From Pleionea mediterranea (GTDB taxonomy: Bacteria > Pseudomonadota > Gammaproteobacteria > Enterobacterales > Kangiellaceae), in assembly GCF_003148745.1 (NCBI RefSeq), contig NZ_QGGU01000008.1, positions 1-64,000 of the forward strand: a DNA stretch of 64,000 bases, written 5' to 3'. Below, one piece after another: positions 53,014-63,200 of this stretch (position 1 is its first letter; the number at the start of each line of letters is the position of its first letter). The notes beneath the pieces were generated by a model. The model had not been told where the DNA came from, did no database searches, and saw nothing but the letters and a program-made list of their open reading frames with translations. Position numbers and translations under genes: made by a program.

Positions 53014-54546
53014 TTATACAAAGAAGTCGAGCTGGCCCAGAGATAGTTGAGTGGTTTGGATGGTTTTCGATTGTTCTTCATTCACGTCAACATCGCTGTT
53101 CGCCAACGGTGAGTTTTGCTCACCGTTCTCGGACAGTGAATCATCAGATTCAGCGTTTTGTTGCTCACTTTGTACGTCAAAATGCGAGAGATTCATCCCC
53201 TGCTCCTGCAACATTTCTTTTAACCGTTCCTGATTAAGCTCAAACAATTCTCTGGTTTGGCTGTGTGAAGTTTGTACCGTGATTTGAAGCTCACCGTTTG
53301 ACTGACTGACCCGAATATTAAGTGGGCCCAACTCCTTTGGGTCCAACTGAATTTCGGCTCGCTCAAGTGCGCCACTTCGCATCCAGTTGATTTTTTGCGT
53401 AAATGAAGATTGCCAGTTTTTACTGTGCAGTACCAAAGGTGATGAATTCAGTGTCGACTCTTTCACGGTAGATTTACCATCAAGATTACTTTCGGATGAA
53501 AGCACTGGATGCATTGATGTATTAGTGGACATGGACTTAGCTGCCAAACTGCTTTGCTCAAACGCAGTAGTATTTTGGCCTGCAGATAACGATGAATATT
53601 TAAGATTTGCAAAGGGTTTTTCTGCGTCAAACAGCAATCCCGACTCAAGCCGAGACAATTTGGAAACCTCATCTCCTGAAGTTTCACCGCTAATTAATGA
53701 AGAAAAATTAATTGACGCTTTTTGTTCCGATAGTTTTAACGGTTTATCACTGTTCAAACTTCCCTGAACGATTGATGCAAGTTTATGTTTATCATCAGCC
53801 GCCATGGGATCACCAAATGTTAGCGACATAGAGTCACTGAATAAATGCTTCTGAGTGTTTAATAGGTTATTACTCAATACAGTATCATTGAGAAACTGAC
53901 CATTGGTTTGATTGACATTGAATTGATGTTTACCCGAATCATTGGCTTGCGCCTGAGCAGTTAAGGGCTGACTCAAGTTGCCAGTCAGGTTACCCGATAA
54001 TTGACTTGAGTTGAGGTTTGCCGATAACAGGCCAGGTAGATTTGGCCAGTGAGCACTTTGATTCCCCTTAGCGTTATTCGGATCAAGGGCAGTTTTGCTA
54101 TCTACTACTGCATCTGCTTCCACTTGACTCTTCAGTGAAGGACTAACAATTACATTATTACTTTGCTGTTCAAACTCAGAGGACAGTTGCTCGATAAATG
54201 CTTGCTTGGTTAATTTAGGTGATTGTAATTGCTCCGTATTAACCCCTGAATCCGCTCCATTAGAAAGTTCATCGAAAGCAGCGTTATCGAAAATAGTATT
54301 ATTTGAGTCAGAAGCCTCTCTGGACGGCATATTTTTGCCGCTTATCTGGCCTTCAGACATCTCTTCTTTAGACCGCACTTTATAGCTTGCATCGTGCTGA
54401 TTGCCAGATTGCCCTCCATCCTTAACGCCAGACATTATTCCTTTAAATTTCAAAGAATTAGCACTGCCCTGAGCGCTGGTCTCATTGCTTTTATCACGAG
54501 CTGTATTGCTGGTAACAGAGGTTGATTGAAGAATAGTTTGTGACAC
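53014..54546 (-). CDS. fliK: Flagellar hook-length control protein FliK
   Basis: This 510-aa secreted ruler protein has a long Ser/Asn/Gln-rich, low-complexity N-terminal part and the Flg_hook C-terminal domain (about 385-465: AEIQLDPKELGPLNIRVSQS and HSQTRELFELNQERLKEMLQ), which contacts FlhB to switch export specificity. The start is GTG 54546 with GAGG eight bases upstream. A sigma-54 promoter precedes it. It is separated from fliL by a 435-base spacer. Confidence 0.93.
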   Translation of the reverse strand: MSQTILQSTSVTSNTARDKSNETSAQGSANSLKFKGIMSGVKDGGQSGNQHDASYKVRSKEEMSEGQISGKNMPSREASDSNNTIFDNAAFDELSNGADSGVNTEQLQSPKLTKQAFIEQLSSEFEQQSNNVIVSPSLKSQVEADAVVDSKTALDPNNAKGNQSAHWPNLPGLLSANLNSSQLSGNLTGNLSQPLTAQAQANDSGKHQFNVNQTNGQFLNDTVLSNNLLNTQKHLFSDSMSLTFGDPMAADDKHKLASIVQGSLNSDKPLKLSEQKASINFSSLISGETSGDEVSKLSRLESGLLFDAEKPFANLKYSSLSAGQNTTAFEQSSLAAKSMSTNTSMHPVLSSESNLDGKSTVKESTLNSSPLVLHSKNWQSSFTQKINWMRSGALERAEIQLDPKELGPLNIRVSQSNGELQITVQTSHSQTRELFELNQERLKEMLQEQGMNLSHFDVQSEQQNAESDDSLSENGEQNSPLANSDVDVNEEQSKTIQTTQLSLGQLDFFV

Positions 54547-54582
54547 TGTACTGCCTCATAAGTCTATCAATGACTTAGATAG

Positions 54583-54598
54583 TGCAATACGGGTGCCA
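54583..54598 (-). promoter_or_regulatory. Sigma-54 promoter of fliK
   Basis: On the minus strand TGGCACCCGTATTGCA matches the RpoN -24/-12 consensus (GG and GC ten bases apart). It lies 37 bases before the fliK GTG, so the leader would be about 25 bases. It shares nine of its conserved positions with the fliL site. Confidence 0.88.
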
Positions 54599-54652
54599 AT
54601 ATAGAGTCATGCGCTCAAATATTAAAGCGTGTTTATTACTATAAATCTTGGC

Positions 54653-54970
54653 TTATGCCGATTTAAGCTCTTTAACCGCTAATTCGAAGTGATGTTCAAT
54701 AGCTGTGAGCAGCTCGCTAGCCTGAGACAGATCGCCCTCTCGCGCAGAGTGTTCCAAAGCCTCGCATTTGGCCGCCAGTTCAACAGCCCCCAGATTGCTG
54801 CTTGCCCCTTTTATACTGTGTGCTTCATGGGCAACCTGTTCATGATTTGCCGATTTAATGTGCTCAGCAATATTACTCAGGTGTTTTCGATTGTCCTGAT
54901 CAAAAGCCACAACCAACTCATTGAAATCATCACCTAATAACTCTTTCAATTGCTCAATGGTTTCTTTCAT
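54653..54970 (-). CDS. hptB: Histidine phosphotransfer protein, HptB-like
   Basis: This 105-aa single Hpt domain carries the phospho-histidine His51 in AHSIKGASSNLGA. In Pseudomonas aeruginosa, HptB takes phosphate from hybrid kinases and passes it to the receiver of HsbR, encoded beside it as here. The gene begins one base after the HsbR-like stop. The sensor kinases feeding it are not in the window. Confidence 0.85.
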   Translation of the reverse strand: MKETIEQLKELLGDDFNELVVAFDQDNRKHLSNIAEHIKSANHEQVAHEAHSIKGASSNLGAVELAAKCEALEHSAREGDLSQASELLTAIEHHFELAVKELKSA

Positions 54971-54971
54971 A

Positions 54972-56666
54972 CTATTTACTTCCTGTTGCTTTCCAGCTAA
55001 ATATTACTCTGACACTGGAACCATTATTAAAAAACTCCACAGATTCCGCCAATCTTATGACCAAAGGGTATCCTCGTCCACTTAATTTAGAAGAGGATGC
55101 TTTATCTTGCATCGTTTTATAATCAAACCCTTGGCCACTGTCTTCAAAAATCAGTTCAAGCTGCCCACCTGAGTCTAGATTCTTATGGGTCACCTTGATA
55201 TTAATATACCCATGTTCCAGCTTTGTTAACTTATCCTCTCGCTGGCGGTAATACTCAGCAAAGCCATCGGCTGATTTTTTCAACTCAGATCCAAGTCCTA
55301 GTACACCATGCTCAAGCGCATTCGAATACAGCTCAGTGATAATGGTCATTACCTGTGTGCGATAACTTCGCAGATTACCAATTTCCATCAGGTGCTGTGA
55401 AATACTGGGCAAAGGATTGTAGTTTTTAAGTGAGCGAGGACCAAGTTCCATATTTAAACAGGAATCACTGGGGCCGTCATTTCTAAACACTTCGTCCACT
55501 TCTTCATAGGCCTGAACATCCCGTTCCTTATGATTTTTAATTTCCATGTAGGTGATATCATCGCCCTGCTCTGTTGTTTTTCTAAAAGCTTTCACGGCTT
55601 CAGTCACCGTATCAAAGGCTTCACCGCGGCTTGCGCCATCACATATTGAAACAAGCAGTCTATCAAGGCCAAATAGCTCTCCAGCTTCATTTTCAGATTC
55701 AATAACACCATCGGAATATAAAAACAGGCTATCGCCGTCATTGAACGGACGAACATCCATTTTAGCCTGAAATTTTTCTTCGCCAATTATACCCAGTGGC
55801 AAATGGTTCGATTTAATTTCTTCTACTTCAGCGGTATGTTTATTAATTAAATAAGCATCGGGCAGCCCACCATTCCAGACTTTAATATTATTATCTTCAA
55901 AATCAATTTCAGCTGCAATTGCGCAACAGAAAAAGCCTACTGGTAAGACGGATTTTAATCGATTATTTAACTCTTTTACTATTTCATACAGTTCAAACCC
56001 TTTTGCTGTCATACCAAAAAAGATATCACTAACGGGTAATGCACCTATGGATGCCGATAAGCCGTGCCCGGTAAAATCGCCCAAAAATACATTCATACCG
56101 CCCAACGGTCGCTTTGCAGCAAGTAAAATATCGCCATTAAATACCGACATGGGCGAAACCGAATAGCGAATACAAGGATCACCCAAGGCACCTTTATGCG
56201 CAATATTGTCGAAAATACGTTTCGCAATTTGTTGCTCTTGCATCATATGTTGGGTGTGAAACTCTATTTCCTGCTTTTGATCGAGCACTGTTTGATAAAG
56301 CGCTTTAGCGCGTTTAAAAGCGGTTATTTTTGCCTGTAAAATTACGCGATTGAATGGCTTGGTAAAAAAGTCATCACCACCGGCTTCAATGCATTTAACC
56401 AAAGATTCAGTTTCAGTTAATGAAGTGATAAAAATTATGGGTATATATGCTTCAGGATGGTCAGCTTTCAACTTTCTGGCAACATTAAAGCCATCAAGTT
56501 TAGGCATCAATGCGTCCAGTAATATCAAATCCGGTTGTTCTTTATTAAATACCTCAATGGCTTCCACCCCATTTTCTGCCTCACACACCTGATAGCCCTG
56601 CTGCTCAACTATTTTGCGCAAAATGAGCCGATCGGTAAAATTGTCTTCCGCAATTAGTATTTTCAC
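54972..56666 (-). CDS. hsbR: HsbR-like response regulator: REC-PP2C phosphatase-HATPase anti-sigma
   Basis: This 564-aa protein has three domains: a receiver with phospho-acceptor Asp51 (LLDALMPKLDGF); a SpoIIE/PP2C phosphatase (about 170-385) with metal-site segments GDFTGHGLSASIGALP, LYSDGVIES and DDITYMEI; and a C-terminal HATPase anti-sigma kinase (about 430-560) with N-box ELYSNALEHG and EDSGQGFD. In Pseudomonas, unphosphorylated HsbR kinases HsbA and phosphorylated HsbR dephosphorylates it, setting free or sequestered HsbA and thereby FlgM and cyclic-di-GMP outputs. Domain order and the neighbours HptB and STAS match that system exactly. Confidence 0.9.
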   Translation of the reverse strand: MKILIAEDNFTDRLILRKIVEQQGYQVCEAENGVEAIEVFNKEQPDLILLDALMPKLDGFNVARKLKADHPEAYIPIIFITSLTETESLVKCIEAGGDDFFTKPFNRVILQAKITAFKRAKALYQTVLDQKQEIEFHTQHMMQEQQIAKRIFDNIAHKGALGDPCIRYSVSPMSVFNGDILLAAKRPLGGMNVFLGDFTGHGLSASIGALPVSDIFFGMTAKGFELYEIVKELNNRLKSVLPVGFFCCAIAAEIDFEDNNIKVWNGGLPDAYLINKHTAEVEEIKSNHLPLGIIGEEKFQAKMDVRPFNDGDSLFLYSDGVIESENEAGELFGLDRLLVSICDGASRGEAFDTVTEAVKAFRKTTEQGDDITYMEIKNHKERDVQAYEEVDEVFRNDGPSDSCLNMELGPRSLKNYNPLPSISQHLMEIGNLRSYRTQVMTIITELYSNALEHGVLGLGSELKKSADGFAEYYRQREDKLTKLEHGYINIKVTHKNLDSGGQLELIFEDSGQGFDYKTMQDKASSSKLSGRGYPLVIRLAESVEFFNNGSSVRVIFSWKATGSK

Positions 56667-56859
56667 AATGGCTTAATCTTATGATCGAATGATAGGAGAG
56701 ATGTGATAAATAGAAGGTTCATTGGAGGCGTTTTTAAGAGTCAATCACACAGCAAGTCTGTTAAACATGATTATTCGACACTTCATATTAATCGTTTCAA
56801 ACACGCATAAGCGCTTGTTTAAAAGCGCCAGAGTATTGAATCGGTATATTGCATTTCGA
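56667..56859. other. Spacer between hsbA and hsbR with inverted repeat
   Basis: A perfect 6-base inverted repeat GCGCTT-GTTTAA-AAGCGC occurs at 56811-56828. No T-run suited to termination follows on the minus strand, so it could be an mRNA stability or processing hairpin between the STAS and HsbR genes. No ORF or promoter is recognised. Confidence 0.3.
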
Positions 56860-57159
56860 TTAGCTGATCGAGAATAACTGTTCAAAATTAGAAATGGATA
56901 GTATCTTTTTAATTTCGGGATTACAGTTTTCAATCACAACTTTGGCAGAGTCTCCTCCAGCGTAATCTCTTAACAATAAGAGCATGCCCAATGCTGAAGA
57001 ATCGAGATAGGTTGTTTCTGACAAATCAATCACAAATCTTTGTGGTTTATCCGTCAAATCTTCGTAAGTAGCCCTGAAATCCTGATGACAACTAAAATCG
57101 AACTTACCGGTTATTTTAATGTTCAACTCTGAACCGGAGTTTGAGCTGGTTACTGCCAT
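56860..57159 (-). CDS. hsbA: STAS-domain anti-anti-sigma factor, HsbA-like
   Basis: This 99-aa STAS protein has the phosphorylatable serine in TTYLDSSALGMLLLL (Ser54 or Ser55). HsbA in Pseudomonas binds the anti-sigma factor FlgM, or the cyclase HsbD when phosphorylated, shifting between swimming and biofilm. I start it at ATG 57159, with GGAG eight bases upstream; the longer frame to 57270 adds 37 residues without family resemblance. It precedes the HsbR-like gene, its expected kinase and phosphatase. Confidence 0.88.
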   Translation of the reverse strand: MAVTSSNSGSELNIKITGKFDFSCHQDFRATYEDLTDKPQRFVIDLSETTYLDSSALGMLLLLRDYAGGDSAKVVIENCNPEIKKILSISNFEQLFSIS

Positions 57160-57357
57160 AAATGTGTTCTCCAAATGTATCAACAGGTCGTTATTAAAGC
57201 TATACGTGACGGTACTACCTACAGCTAAAGTGCTTTTTTGACAAACATTTCCAAACCTCGCCATACACAAGGCTTCTAGATTAGTTCACCTGTTGTTAAT
57301 GATAGAATATAAGTGTAATTACGCAAGAATAAACCGTATAAAATGAACATTTTAGCG

Positions 57358-58386
57358 TTAGTGATTCATACGAACCAACGCATCAGCGATCCTGTTCAGT
57401 GAAATGACTTTAGATACAGCATCGGATGCAATAGCAGCACCAGGCATTCCCCAAACCACACTGGATTCTTTATCTTGAGCGATAGTAATTCCGTTATTTC
57501 GCTTTATTTGAAGTAATCCATTTACTCCATCACTGCCCATACCGGTCAATATAACACCGATACTTCGTTTACCGGAAGTTTTTGCTATAGATTCAAACAT
57601 TATATCGATACTGGGCCGATGTAAGTTGACGGGATCGTTATGATTAATATTTACCACTAGTTTGCCGTGGACACGCTCAATAAATAAATGATCATCTCCC
57701 GGAGCGATATAAAGGTGACTGGGCTGCATCACTATCGCCTGTCTGACTTCAATAACCTTTAAGTCCGTCATATTATCGAGTCGCTTCGCAAAAGATGTAG
57801 AGAAAACATCCGGTATATGTTGAACCACCACTATGGGTGGCAAGCCTGTGGGTAAGCGGGTAACGATTGTTTTAATGGCATCTACACCGCCTGTGGATGC
57901 ACCCAAACCTATCACTTCAAATCGATTATTCTGATGTATCGGAGCTTTCTTGACTAAAGCATTATTTGAAGCCGTTGAAGTGACATTGGCATTCGCAGCG
58001 TTCTTTACTTTGTTAATGATCTCATCGCCATAACTGGCTAATTGCTGTTTAAGGTCACCACTGGGTTTACAGACAAAGTCTACAGCACCAAGTGATAATG
58101 CCTTTATGGTTATATCTGCGCCTTTGTGGGTCAAACTTGAAATCATAACAACCGGAATCGGTCTAAGTCGCATTAAGTTCTTTAGAAAGGTAATGCCATC
58201 CATTTTAGGCATTTCGATATCAAGTGTGATGACATCAGGTTGCGATCGCTTTATTTTTTCTCTGGCTTCGTAAGGATCCGCCGCATGCCCAATAACTTCA
58301 ATCGAAGCATCATTCGACAAAATACGGTCAAGCATCAACCTTACCAGCGTTGAGTCATCAACAATTAGCACGCGAATTTTTTTCAT
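57358..58386 (-). CDS. cheB: Chemotaxis methylesterase CheB (cluster 2)
   Basis: This 342-aa CheB has receiver residues Asp10-Asp11 and phospho-acceptor Asp56 (ITLDIEMPKMDG) and esterase motifs GLGASTGGVDAI, VVQHIPDVFS and TGMGSDGVNG. It belongs to the second chemotaxis set and begins right at the cheD stop. It is clearly diverged from the CheB at 37426-38463, so a recent duplication is excluded. Confidence 0.94.
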   Translation of the reverse strand: MKKIRVLIVDDSTLVRLMLDRILSNDASIEVIGHAADPYEAREKIKRSQPDVITLDIEMPKMDGITFLKNLMRLRPIPVVMISSLTHKGADITIKALSLGAVDFVCKPSGDLKQQLASYGDEIINKVKNAANANVTSTASNNALVKKAPIHQNNRFEVIGLGASTGGVDAIKTIVTRLPTGLPPIVVVQHIPDVFSTSFAKRLDNMTDLKVIEVRQAIVMQPSHLYIAPGDDHLFIERVHGKLVVNINHNDPVNLHRPSIDIMFESIAKTSGKRSIGVILTGMGSDGVNGLLQIKRNNGITIAQDKESSVVWGMPGAAIASDAVSKVISLNRIADALVRMNH

Positions 58387-59037
58387 TCAGTCAAATAACT
58401 CTATATCGCTTTTAACCGTTTGATCACTTTGAATATCATTCAGATAACGATCTTCTCTTCTAACAATGGTGTCATTGTGAAGGTTGCGAAGCTTTTTAAC
58501 CCTTACAACCCCGGTTAAAGGGTTATACAACACTTTTCGAGGATGATTTCCCCCCAGATCAGAAGCCAAAACTTGAAGGTTTTCAGAACTCATATACTCA
58601 TGGATAAACTGGATATTTCGATCGCCGACATCTGACATTTTCTTGATAACTTTAGCCCCGCCAAATAACTTAACTTCCAGATGTTGTCTTTCGCCGCCAT
58701 TTCTTAAAATATTATTGATTAAAAATTCCATGGCAAAATTACCGTATCGAGCGGCGCCTTTATGAGCATTTGCACCAGTAAATTTTTCTTCATCCGTTAC
58801 CGGCAACATAAAATGATTCATTCCACCAATATGATTAACTCGGTCACGGATACAGGCAGAGATACAGGAGCCCAGAACAGTCACTATCAATTCATCCGTA
58901 TTACTAACATAGTATTCACCGGGTTTTATCTTGGCAGCTACTTTTTGATTGTGGCGATCATAATAGCGAGCAACAGTATCAAACCCTGGTAATGCTTCAG
59001 GTATCTTTGGCTTAAGAAACTTAATCACGTTGCTCAA
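58387..59037 (-). CDS. cheD: Chemoreceptor glutamine deamidase CheD
   Basis: This 216-aa enzyme converts receptor glutamines to glutamates. The catalytic Cys is in VTVLGSCISACIRD and the His in IGGMNHFMLP. It overlaps the cheR 3' end by 17 bases and abuts cheB. No CheC is present; CheD may act only on the adjacent MCP. Confidence 0.93.
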   Translation of the reverse strand: MSNVIKFLKPKIPEALPGFDTVARYYDRHNQKVAAKIKPGEYYVSNTDELIVTVLGSCISACIRDRVNHIGGMNHFMLPVTDEEKFTGANAHKGAARYGNFAMEFLINNILRNGGERQHLEVKLFGGAKVIKKMSDVGDRNIQFIHEYMSSENLQVLASDLGGNHPRKVLYNPLTGVVRVKKLRNLHNDTIVRREDRYLNDIQSDQTVKSDIELFD

Positions 59038-59920
59038 CTCTTTTGGCTTTGTTCGTTCCTTTTTCGAAATATTGACTTAATTTCTCTACTGACTGCTGTC
59101 TTTTCTGAAATATTGTTCGTCCTCTGGTTTCGAACAGATCAATATTATTGCCGATTGATTCTGTATGACCAAGAATTAAATAGCCCCCAGGTAAAAGTTG
59201 ACGAGCAAATCGTTGAATCAATTTATTCTGAGTTAAGCGATCAAAATAAATGAGTACATTTCGACAAAAAATAACGTCAAACTTTTTTGACATGGGCCAG
59301 GGCTCCATTAAATTCAATCGTTTGAACGCTATTAATTTTTTAAGTTTGGGCTTCACAGTTGCCAAAGATTGATGAAAATTAAAATAATGTTTTTTCTCAC
59401 TCGCTGAAACATTATCTAATTTATCTGTAGGGTATTCACCGTACTCACAAGCATTTAACACATTGGTGTCAAGATCGGTCGCCAACACACGAATGTCCCA
59501 GTGCTTTTTATTTAGACAAAAGCTATGAAGCGACATGGCTATACTATAGGCTTCTTCACCAGTGCTGCATCCCGCACTCCACAATCGAACCCGCTTATCA
59601 TCCTTATGTTTCAATGACAATTCAGGCAATATATTTTGTTTTAAATAATCAAAATGATGCGTTTCACGGTAAAAATAAGTTAAGTTTGTGGTGATAGCAT
59701 TAATAAAGTGTATGCTTTCAGTGTGGTCGCTCTGTACCAGTTTTAAATAGTTGGCCATGGTTGAAATATTCAAAACACGCAGTCGCCGAGCCAGTCGACT
59801 GTAAACCATTTCAAACTTATGGTCGTTAAGGTTAATTCCGGCGTATTGATGAATAAGCTTTTGAACAGTAGTAAAATCGGCTGCTGTAAACTCAAACTGC
59901 TTTTTTAGTACTGTCGCCAT
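59021..59920 (-). CDS. cheR: Chemoreceptor methyltransferase CheR
   Basis: This SAM-dependent methyltransferase of 299 aa methylates receptor glutamates. The SAM motif is LWSAGCSTGEEAYSIAM, and VIFCRNVLIYFD and LILGHTESIG are later conserved segments. The beta-subdomain between HYFNF and AFKRLN is about four residues shorter than in enteric CheR and lacks its Gly-x-Gly loop, the feature associated with receptor-tail binding. ATG 59920 is preferred to TTG 59926. It follows the MCP gene by six bases. Confidence 0.94.
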   Translation of the reverse strand: MATVLKKQFEFTAADFTTVQKLIHQYAGINLNDHKFEMVYSRLARRLRVLNISTMANYLKLVQSDHTESIHFINAITTNLTYFYRETHHFDYLKQNILPELSLKHKDDKRVRLWSAGCSTGEEAYSIAMSLHSFCLNKKHWDIRVLATDLDTNVLNACEYGEYPTDKLDNVSASEKKHYFNFHQSLATVKPKLKKLIAFKRLNLMEPWPMSKKFDVIFCRNVLIYFDRLTQNKLIQRFARQLLPGGYLILGHTESIGNNIDLFETRGRTIFQKRQQSVEKLSQYFEKGTNKAKRVEQRD

Positions 59921-59926
59921 ATTCAA

Positions 59927-62653
59927 TCAAAACTCTTCCCAGTCATCAGTATTTTTGCTACTGCTAAATCGCCCATGATAGGTTGAACCACCTGATTTTT
60001 TAGGCTTAATGTTTGAATTAAACGTTGGTTTTTTATCGTCCTGAAACTTTTCAATAAAGTTTTCGCCGGTGTTAAAGAACATCATTTTTTGCAGCAAGCT
60101 TGAAGACTGCTCTTCAAGAGATTCTGCCGCGGCGGCCGCCTCTTCAACCAGAGCTGCGTTTTGCTGAGTCATATCGTCCATCTGTCCCACAGCTTCATTG
60201 ACCTGTTCGATACCTGCTGCCTGTTCCTGAGTCGCGTTGTTAATGGTAGTAATGATAGAATTTACATTCGTTACAGAACGGACAATGTCTTCCAGTGTGG
60301 AGCCAGATTTACCGACTAAGTCGGCACCGTCAGCTACTTTATTAACGCTGTCGTGAATTAATGTTTTAATCTCTTTAGCGGCACCGGCACTGCGTTGGGC
60401 CAAACTTCGAACTTCTGATGCAACAACAGCAAAGCCCCTGCCCTGTTCACCGGCACGGGCAGCTTCAACGGAAGCATTAAGTGCGAGCAAATTGGTTTGG
60501 AATGCAATTTCATCAATCACGCTGATAATATCGGATATACGTTTGGATGCATCTTCAATATCTTTCATTGCTTTGACAGCACTATTAACAACATCGCCTC
60601 CCTGAATTGCTAAATCTTTGGCATTTTCAGCAAGATCGGAAGCCTGCTTGGAATTACTCGCATTTTCCTGCAAAGAGCTAGTAAACTGCTCCATGCTTGA
60701 AGCCGTTTCTTCAAGACTTGATGCTTGCTCTTCCGTGCGTTGACTAAGGTCTGTATTGCCAAGCGCAATTTCCTTTGCAGAACTTGAAACGTGACCCGAA
60801 GACTCAATAATCTCACTAACCATGCCACGCAAGTTTTCAACAGATTGATTAATGGCTTTTGCAAGAACGTTAAATTCACCCTGAAACTTGCCTTGTATAT
60901 CTTCGGTTAAATCACCCTGGGCTATAGCCTGCATTATACGAGTGGTCTCTCGGATCGGTGTAACCACTGTTTCAATCAGCTGATTAATCCCCTGCCCAAC
61001 ATTTTTCATAAAGCCTTCGTATTCATCAACCGCAATCCGAGAATCCAGCTTGCCTTTAACAGCCGCATTAATCAACGATTCAATTTGTCGTTCGGCGTCT
61101 TTCTCTTCAGTAATATCTTGCCATTGAAATGCACTACCAATCGAATCGCCATTAGAGTCAACCAGACTAAATGCCGAGATTTTGAAAGTCAGTCCATCCA
61201 TCAACTTTTCTTTATAATAAGGCAGATGATTATGGTCACTGCACATATCAAATGTACGATTCGCATCATCAAAGATATTAATATTTCTACCGACCAATGA
61301 TCCGGGATTAAAACTTTGAATTTTAGAGGCTAACTGTTTCTTTCGTCGTTTAAATAAACGAATAGCAGCAGGATTGACGTAAGTGATAGTGTTATTCATA
61401 TCCGTCATAACAACATTAACAGATGTATTTTCAACCACTGAAGCCAGACGACCAATTTCTTTAATCTTTTGCTTTAAAGTGGCTTGCATTTCACTTAGAG
61501 ATTTATAAAGATCACCAATTTCATCCGTCGCTGAAATATCTATTTTGTTATCTAAATCACCCCGTGAAATGGCTTTAAATAAATGCCGTGCCCCATGCAC
61601 ACGATAAACCAGATCTTTAACCACTAATATAACAATAAGACTTGCCAGCACAATCACTGTTAAAATAATAGCCAGTTGAGTATACATATGTTTCACTTGC
61701 TCATCTGCTCGATTATTTAATCGACGCTCGAGTAATGGAGCAATAGTAATACCTAAATTCTCAACCTGATTAATTTGATCGGTCATATGATTAAAAAAGC
61801 TATCAGCTGAATAGTCACTCTGTGATCTATTGTTTGTATTAATTAAAACTCTCTGGTTAATTTCTTCAACACCCTTTAATATGGCAAGAAAGGTTTGTTT
61901 ATAGCTATTATCAATTTCACTTTTAATATCAGGATTTACCTTGGTGATGGTTTGATGAGCCACCTTCATTTGAGAGGCAAGGTTTTCAATGTTAATTGTA
62001 TAAGCGTATAACCGAGATCTATCGGCTTCATTGTTTATATCAGAGTTGATAACTTTTGAGCCAAGACCTCGTATTTTTCCTAACGTATTAATAGTTTGAG
62101 GTATGTAAGAAGCAATGGTTGCACTCAGATAGTTAATATCAAGAGCTGGCTCAAGCTTTAAATTATAGCTGGCCGATACATTTTCTAAAAAGAGTATCGT
62201 TGTATTGATAAGATCGGTGTGTTGCTCAAAGGATTGATCCGCTGTAAAGCTATAGGCCTGGTTACGAATATTGTTCCAGCGTTGGGATAACTTTTTTATT
62301 TTATCGGATAAATCAACATCGCCTAGTCTTTCCAATTCATTTTTTACTATTGTAAAGCTATCGTCTACATTAGTTTGAAATTCTGAAAGCTCTGAACCAT
62401 TAAGTCGCTGTCGACTATCTGCCTTTGCCAACAGCTGGGCACTTTTACCACGATGCTTCGCAATATTAGAGGTGAGTTCAATGGTTGGTCTAATAATATT
62501 TATTCCATCCACTTCACGATGGGCAAATTCTGCACGCTCATGATCATCAAGAACCAGAATTATCAAGTTGATAACCAGAGGAACCATTAGAGCCACAAAT
62601 GCAATACCGAGCTTATTGGCAAGTTTCATATTGCCAAGCAATGTACTTTTCAT
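59927..62653 (-). CDS. Methyl-accepting chemotaxis protein with PAS and C-terminal tether
   Basis: This 908-aa receptor has an N-terminal helix (about 12-34), a large helical periplasmic sensor region (about 35-325) of no family I recognise with certainty, a second helix near 329-350 and HAMP. A PAS domain follows (about 405-510, [18 protein letters not shown]), then a second HAMP-like segment and a full signalling hairpin with tip [20 protein letters not shown]. The protein ends DDWEEF; the Trp-x-x-Phe tail is of the type that binds CheR or CheB, joined by a flexible linker of about 40 residues. AGGAG precedes the ATG. It lies between cheW and cheR, so it is probably the main input of the second che set. 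Confidence 0.92.
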   Translation of the reverse strand: MKSTLLGNMKLANKLGIAFVALMVPLVINLIILVLDDHERAEFAHREVDGINIIRPTIELTSNIAKHRGKSAQLLAKADSRQRLNGSELSEFQTNVDDSFTIVKNELERLGDVDLSDKIKKLSQRWNNIRNQAYSFTADQSFEQHTDLINTTILFLENVSASYNLKLEPALDINYLSATIASYIPQTINTLGKIRGLGSKVINSDINNEADRSRLYAYTINIENLASQMKVAHQTITKVNPDIKSEIDNSYKQTFLAILKGVEEINQRVLINTNNRSQSDYSADSFFNHMTDQINQVENLGITIAPLLERRLNNRADEQVKHMYTQLAIILTVIVLASLIVILVVKDLVYRVHGARHLFKAISRGDLDNKIDISATDEIGDLYKSLSEMQATLKQKIKEIGRLASVVENTSVNVVMTDMNNTITYVNPAAIRLFKRRKKQLASKIQSFNPGSLVGRNINIFDDANRTFDMCSDHNHLPYYKEKLMDGLTFKISAFSLVDSNGDSIGSAFQWQDITEEKDAERQIESLINAAVKGKLDSRIAVDEYEGFMKNVGQGINQLIETVVTPIRETTRIMQAIAQGDLTEDIQGKFQGEFNVLAKAINQSVENLRGMVSEIIESSGHVSSSAKEIALGNTDLSQRTEEQASSLEETASSMEQFTSSLQENASNSKQASDLAENAKDLAIQGGDVVNSAVKAMKDIEDASKRISDIISVIDEIAFQTNLLALNASVEAARAGEQGRGFAVVASEVRSLAQRSAGAAKEIKTLIHDSVNKVADGADLVGKSGSTLEDIVRSVTNVNSIITTINNATQEQAAGIEQVNEAVGQMDDMTQQNAALVEEAAAAAESLEEQSSSLLQKMMFFNTGENFIEKFQDDKKPTFNSNIKPKKSGGSTYHGRFSSSKNTDDWEEF

Positions 62654-62723
62654 GATTGACTCCTATTGATAACATCGTATCGTAATTTATTATTGATATT
62701 TACTAACATCATAAGTATTTCAC

Positions 62724-63200
62724 CTAATCACTTATCAAATTACTTAAATCGGACAATTCTTTTTTCTCAAATACTTTATTCATATTGATGATGGCGATCA
62801 TTGCATCATCAACCGTCACTATACCGTCAAGATAAGTCGTATCCACTGTGTTGGTAATGTCGGGGTTTTTCTTAATCATGGATGGATAGATCTCATGCAC
62901 ATCTGACACATAATCAACAACAATACCTATCTTTTGTAAATTTTCTAACTCGATATAAATAGTGACTGGTTTTTGACTGGTATCAGGTTTAGACAAGTTA
63001 AAGCGTTTTCTTAAATCAACAACCGGAATGACTTGCCCACGTAGATTAATGACACCCAATACAAATTTAGGTGCATTGGGAATTGGCTTTACTTTTTCCA
63101 AAGCGCGAATTTCCTGAACCATTAAAATGTCGATGCAATATGCCTCTTCCTGCAAACCAAAAGATAAATATTGATGACTGTCGGCATGTGTTGCAATCAT
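62724..63200 (-). CDS. cheW: Chemotaxis adaptor CheW (cluster 2, second copy)
   Basis: This 158-aa CheW domain has SFGLQEEAYCIDILMVQEIR, GVINLRGQVIPVVDLRKRF and GIVVDYVSDVH. It overlaps the preceding cheW by four bases and precedes the MCP gene by 70. Two adjacent adaptors are common where receptor types or array geometries are mixed. Confidence 0.93.
   Translation of the reverse strand: MIATHADSHQYLSFGLQEEAYCIDILMVQEIRALEKVKPIPNAPKFVLGVINLRGQVIPVVDLRKRFNLSKPDTSQKPVTIYIELENLQKIGIVVDYVSDVHEIYPSMIKKNPDITNTVDTTYLDGIVTVDDAMIAIINMNKVFEKKELSDLSNLISD

Noticed and set aside
57160-57270. N-terminal extension of the STAS protein
   Set aside because: The extra 37 residues have no STAS resemblance, and a good ribosome site marks ATG 57159.
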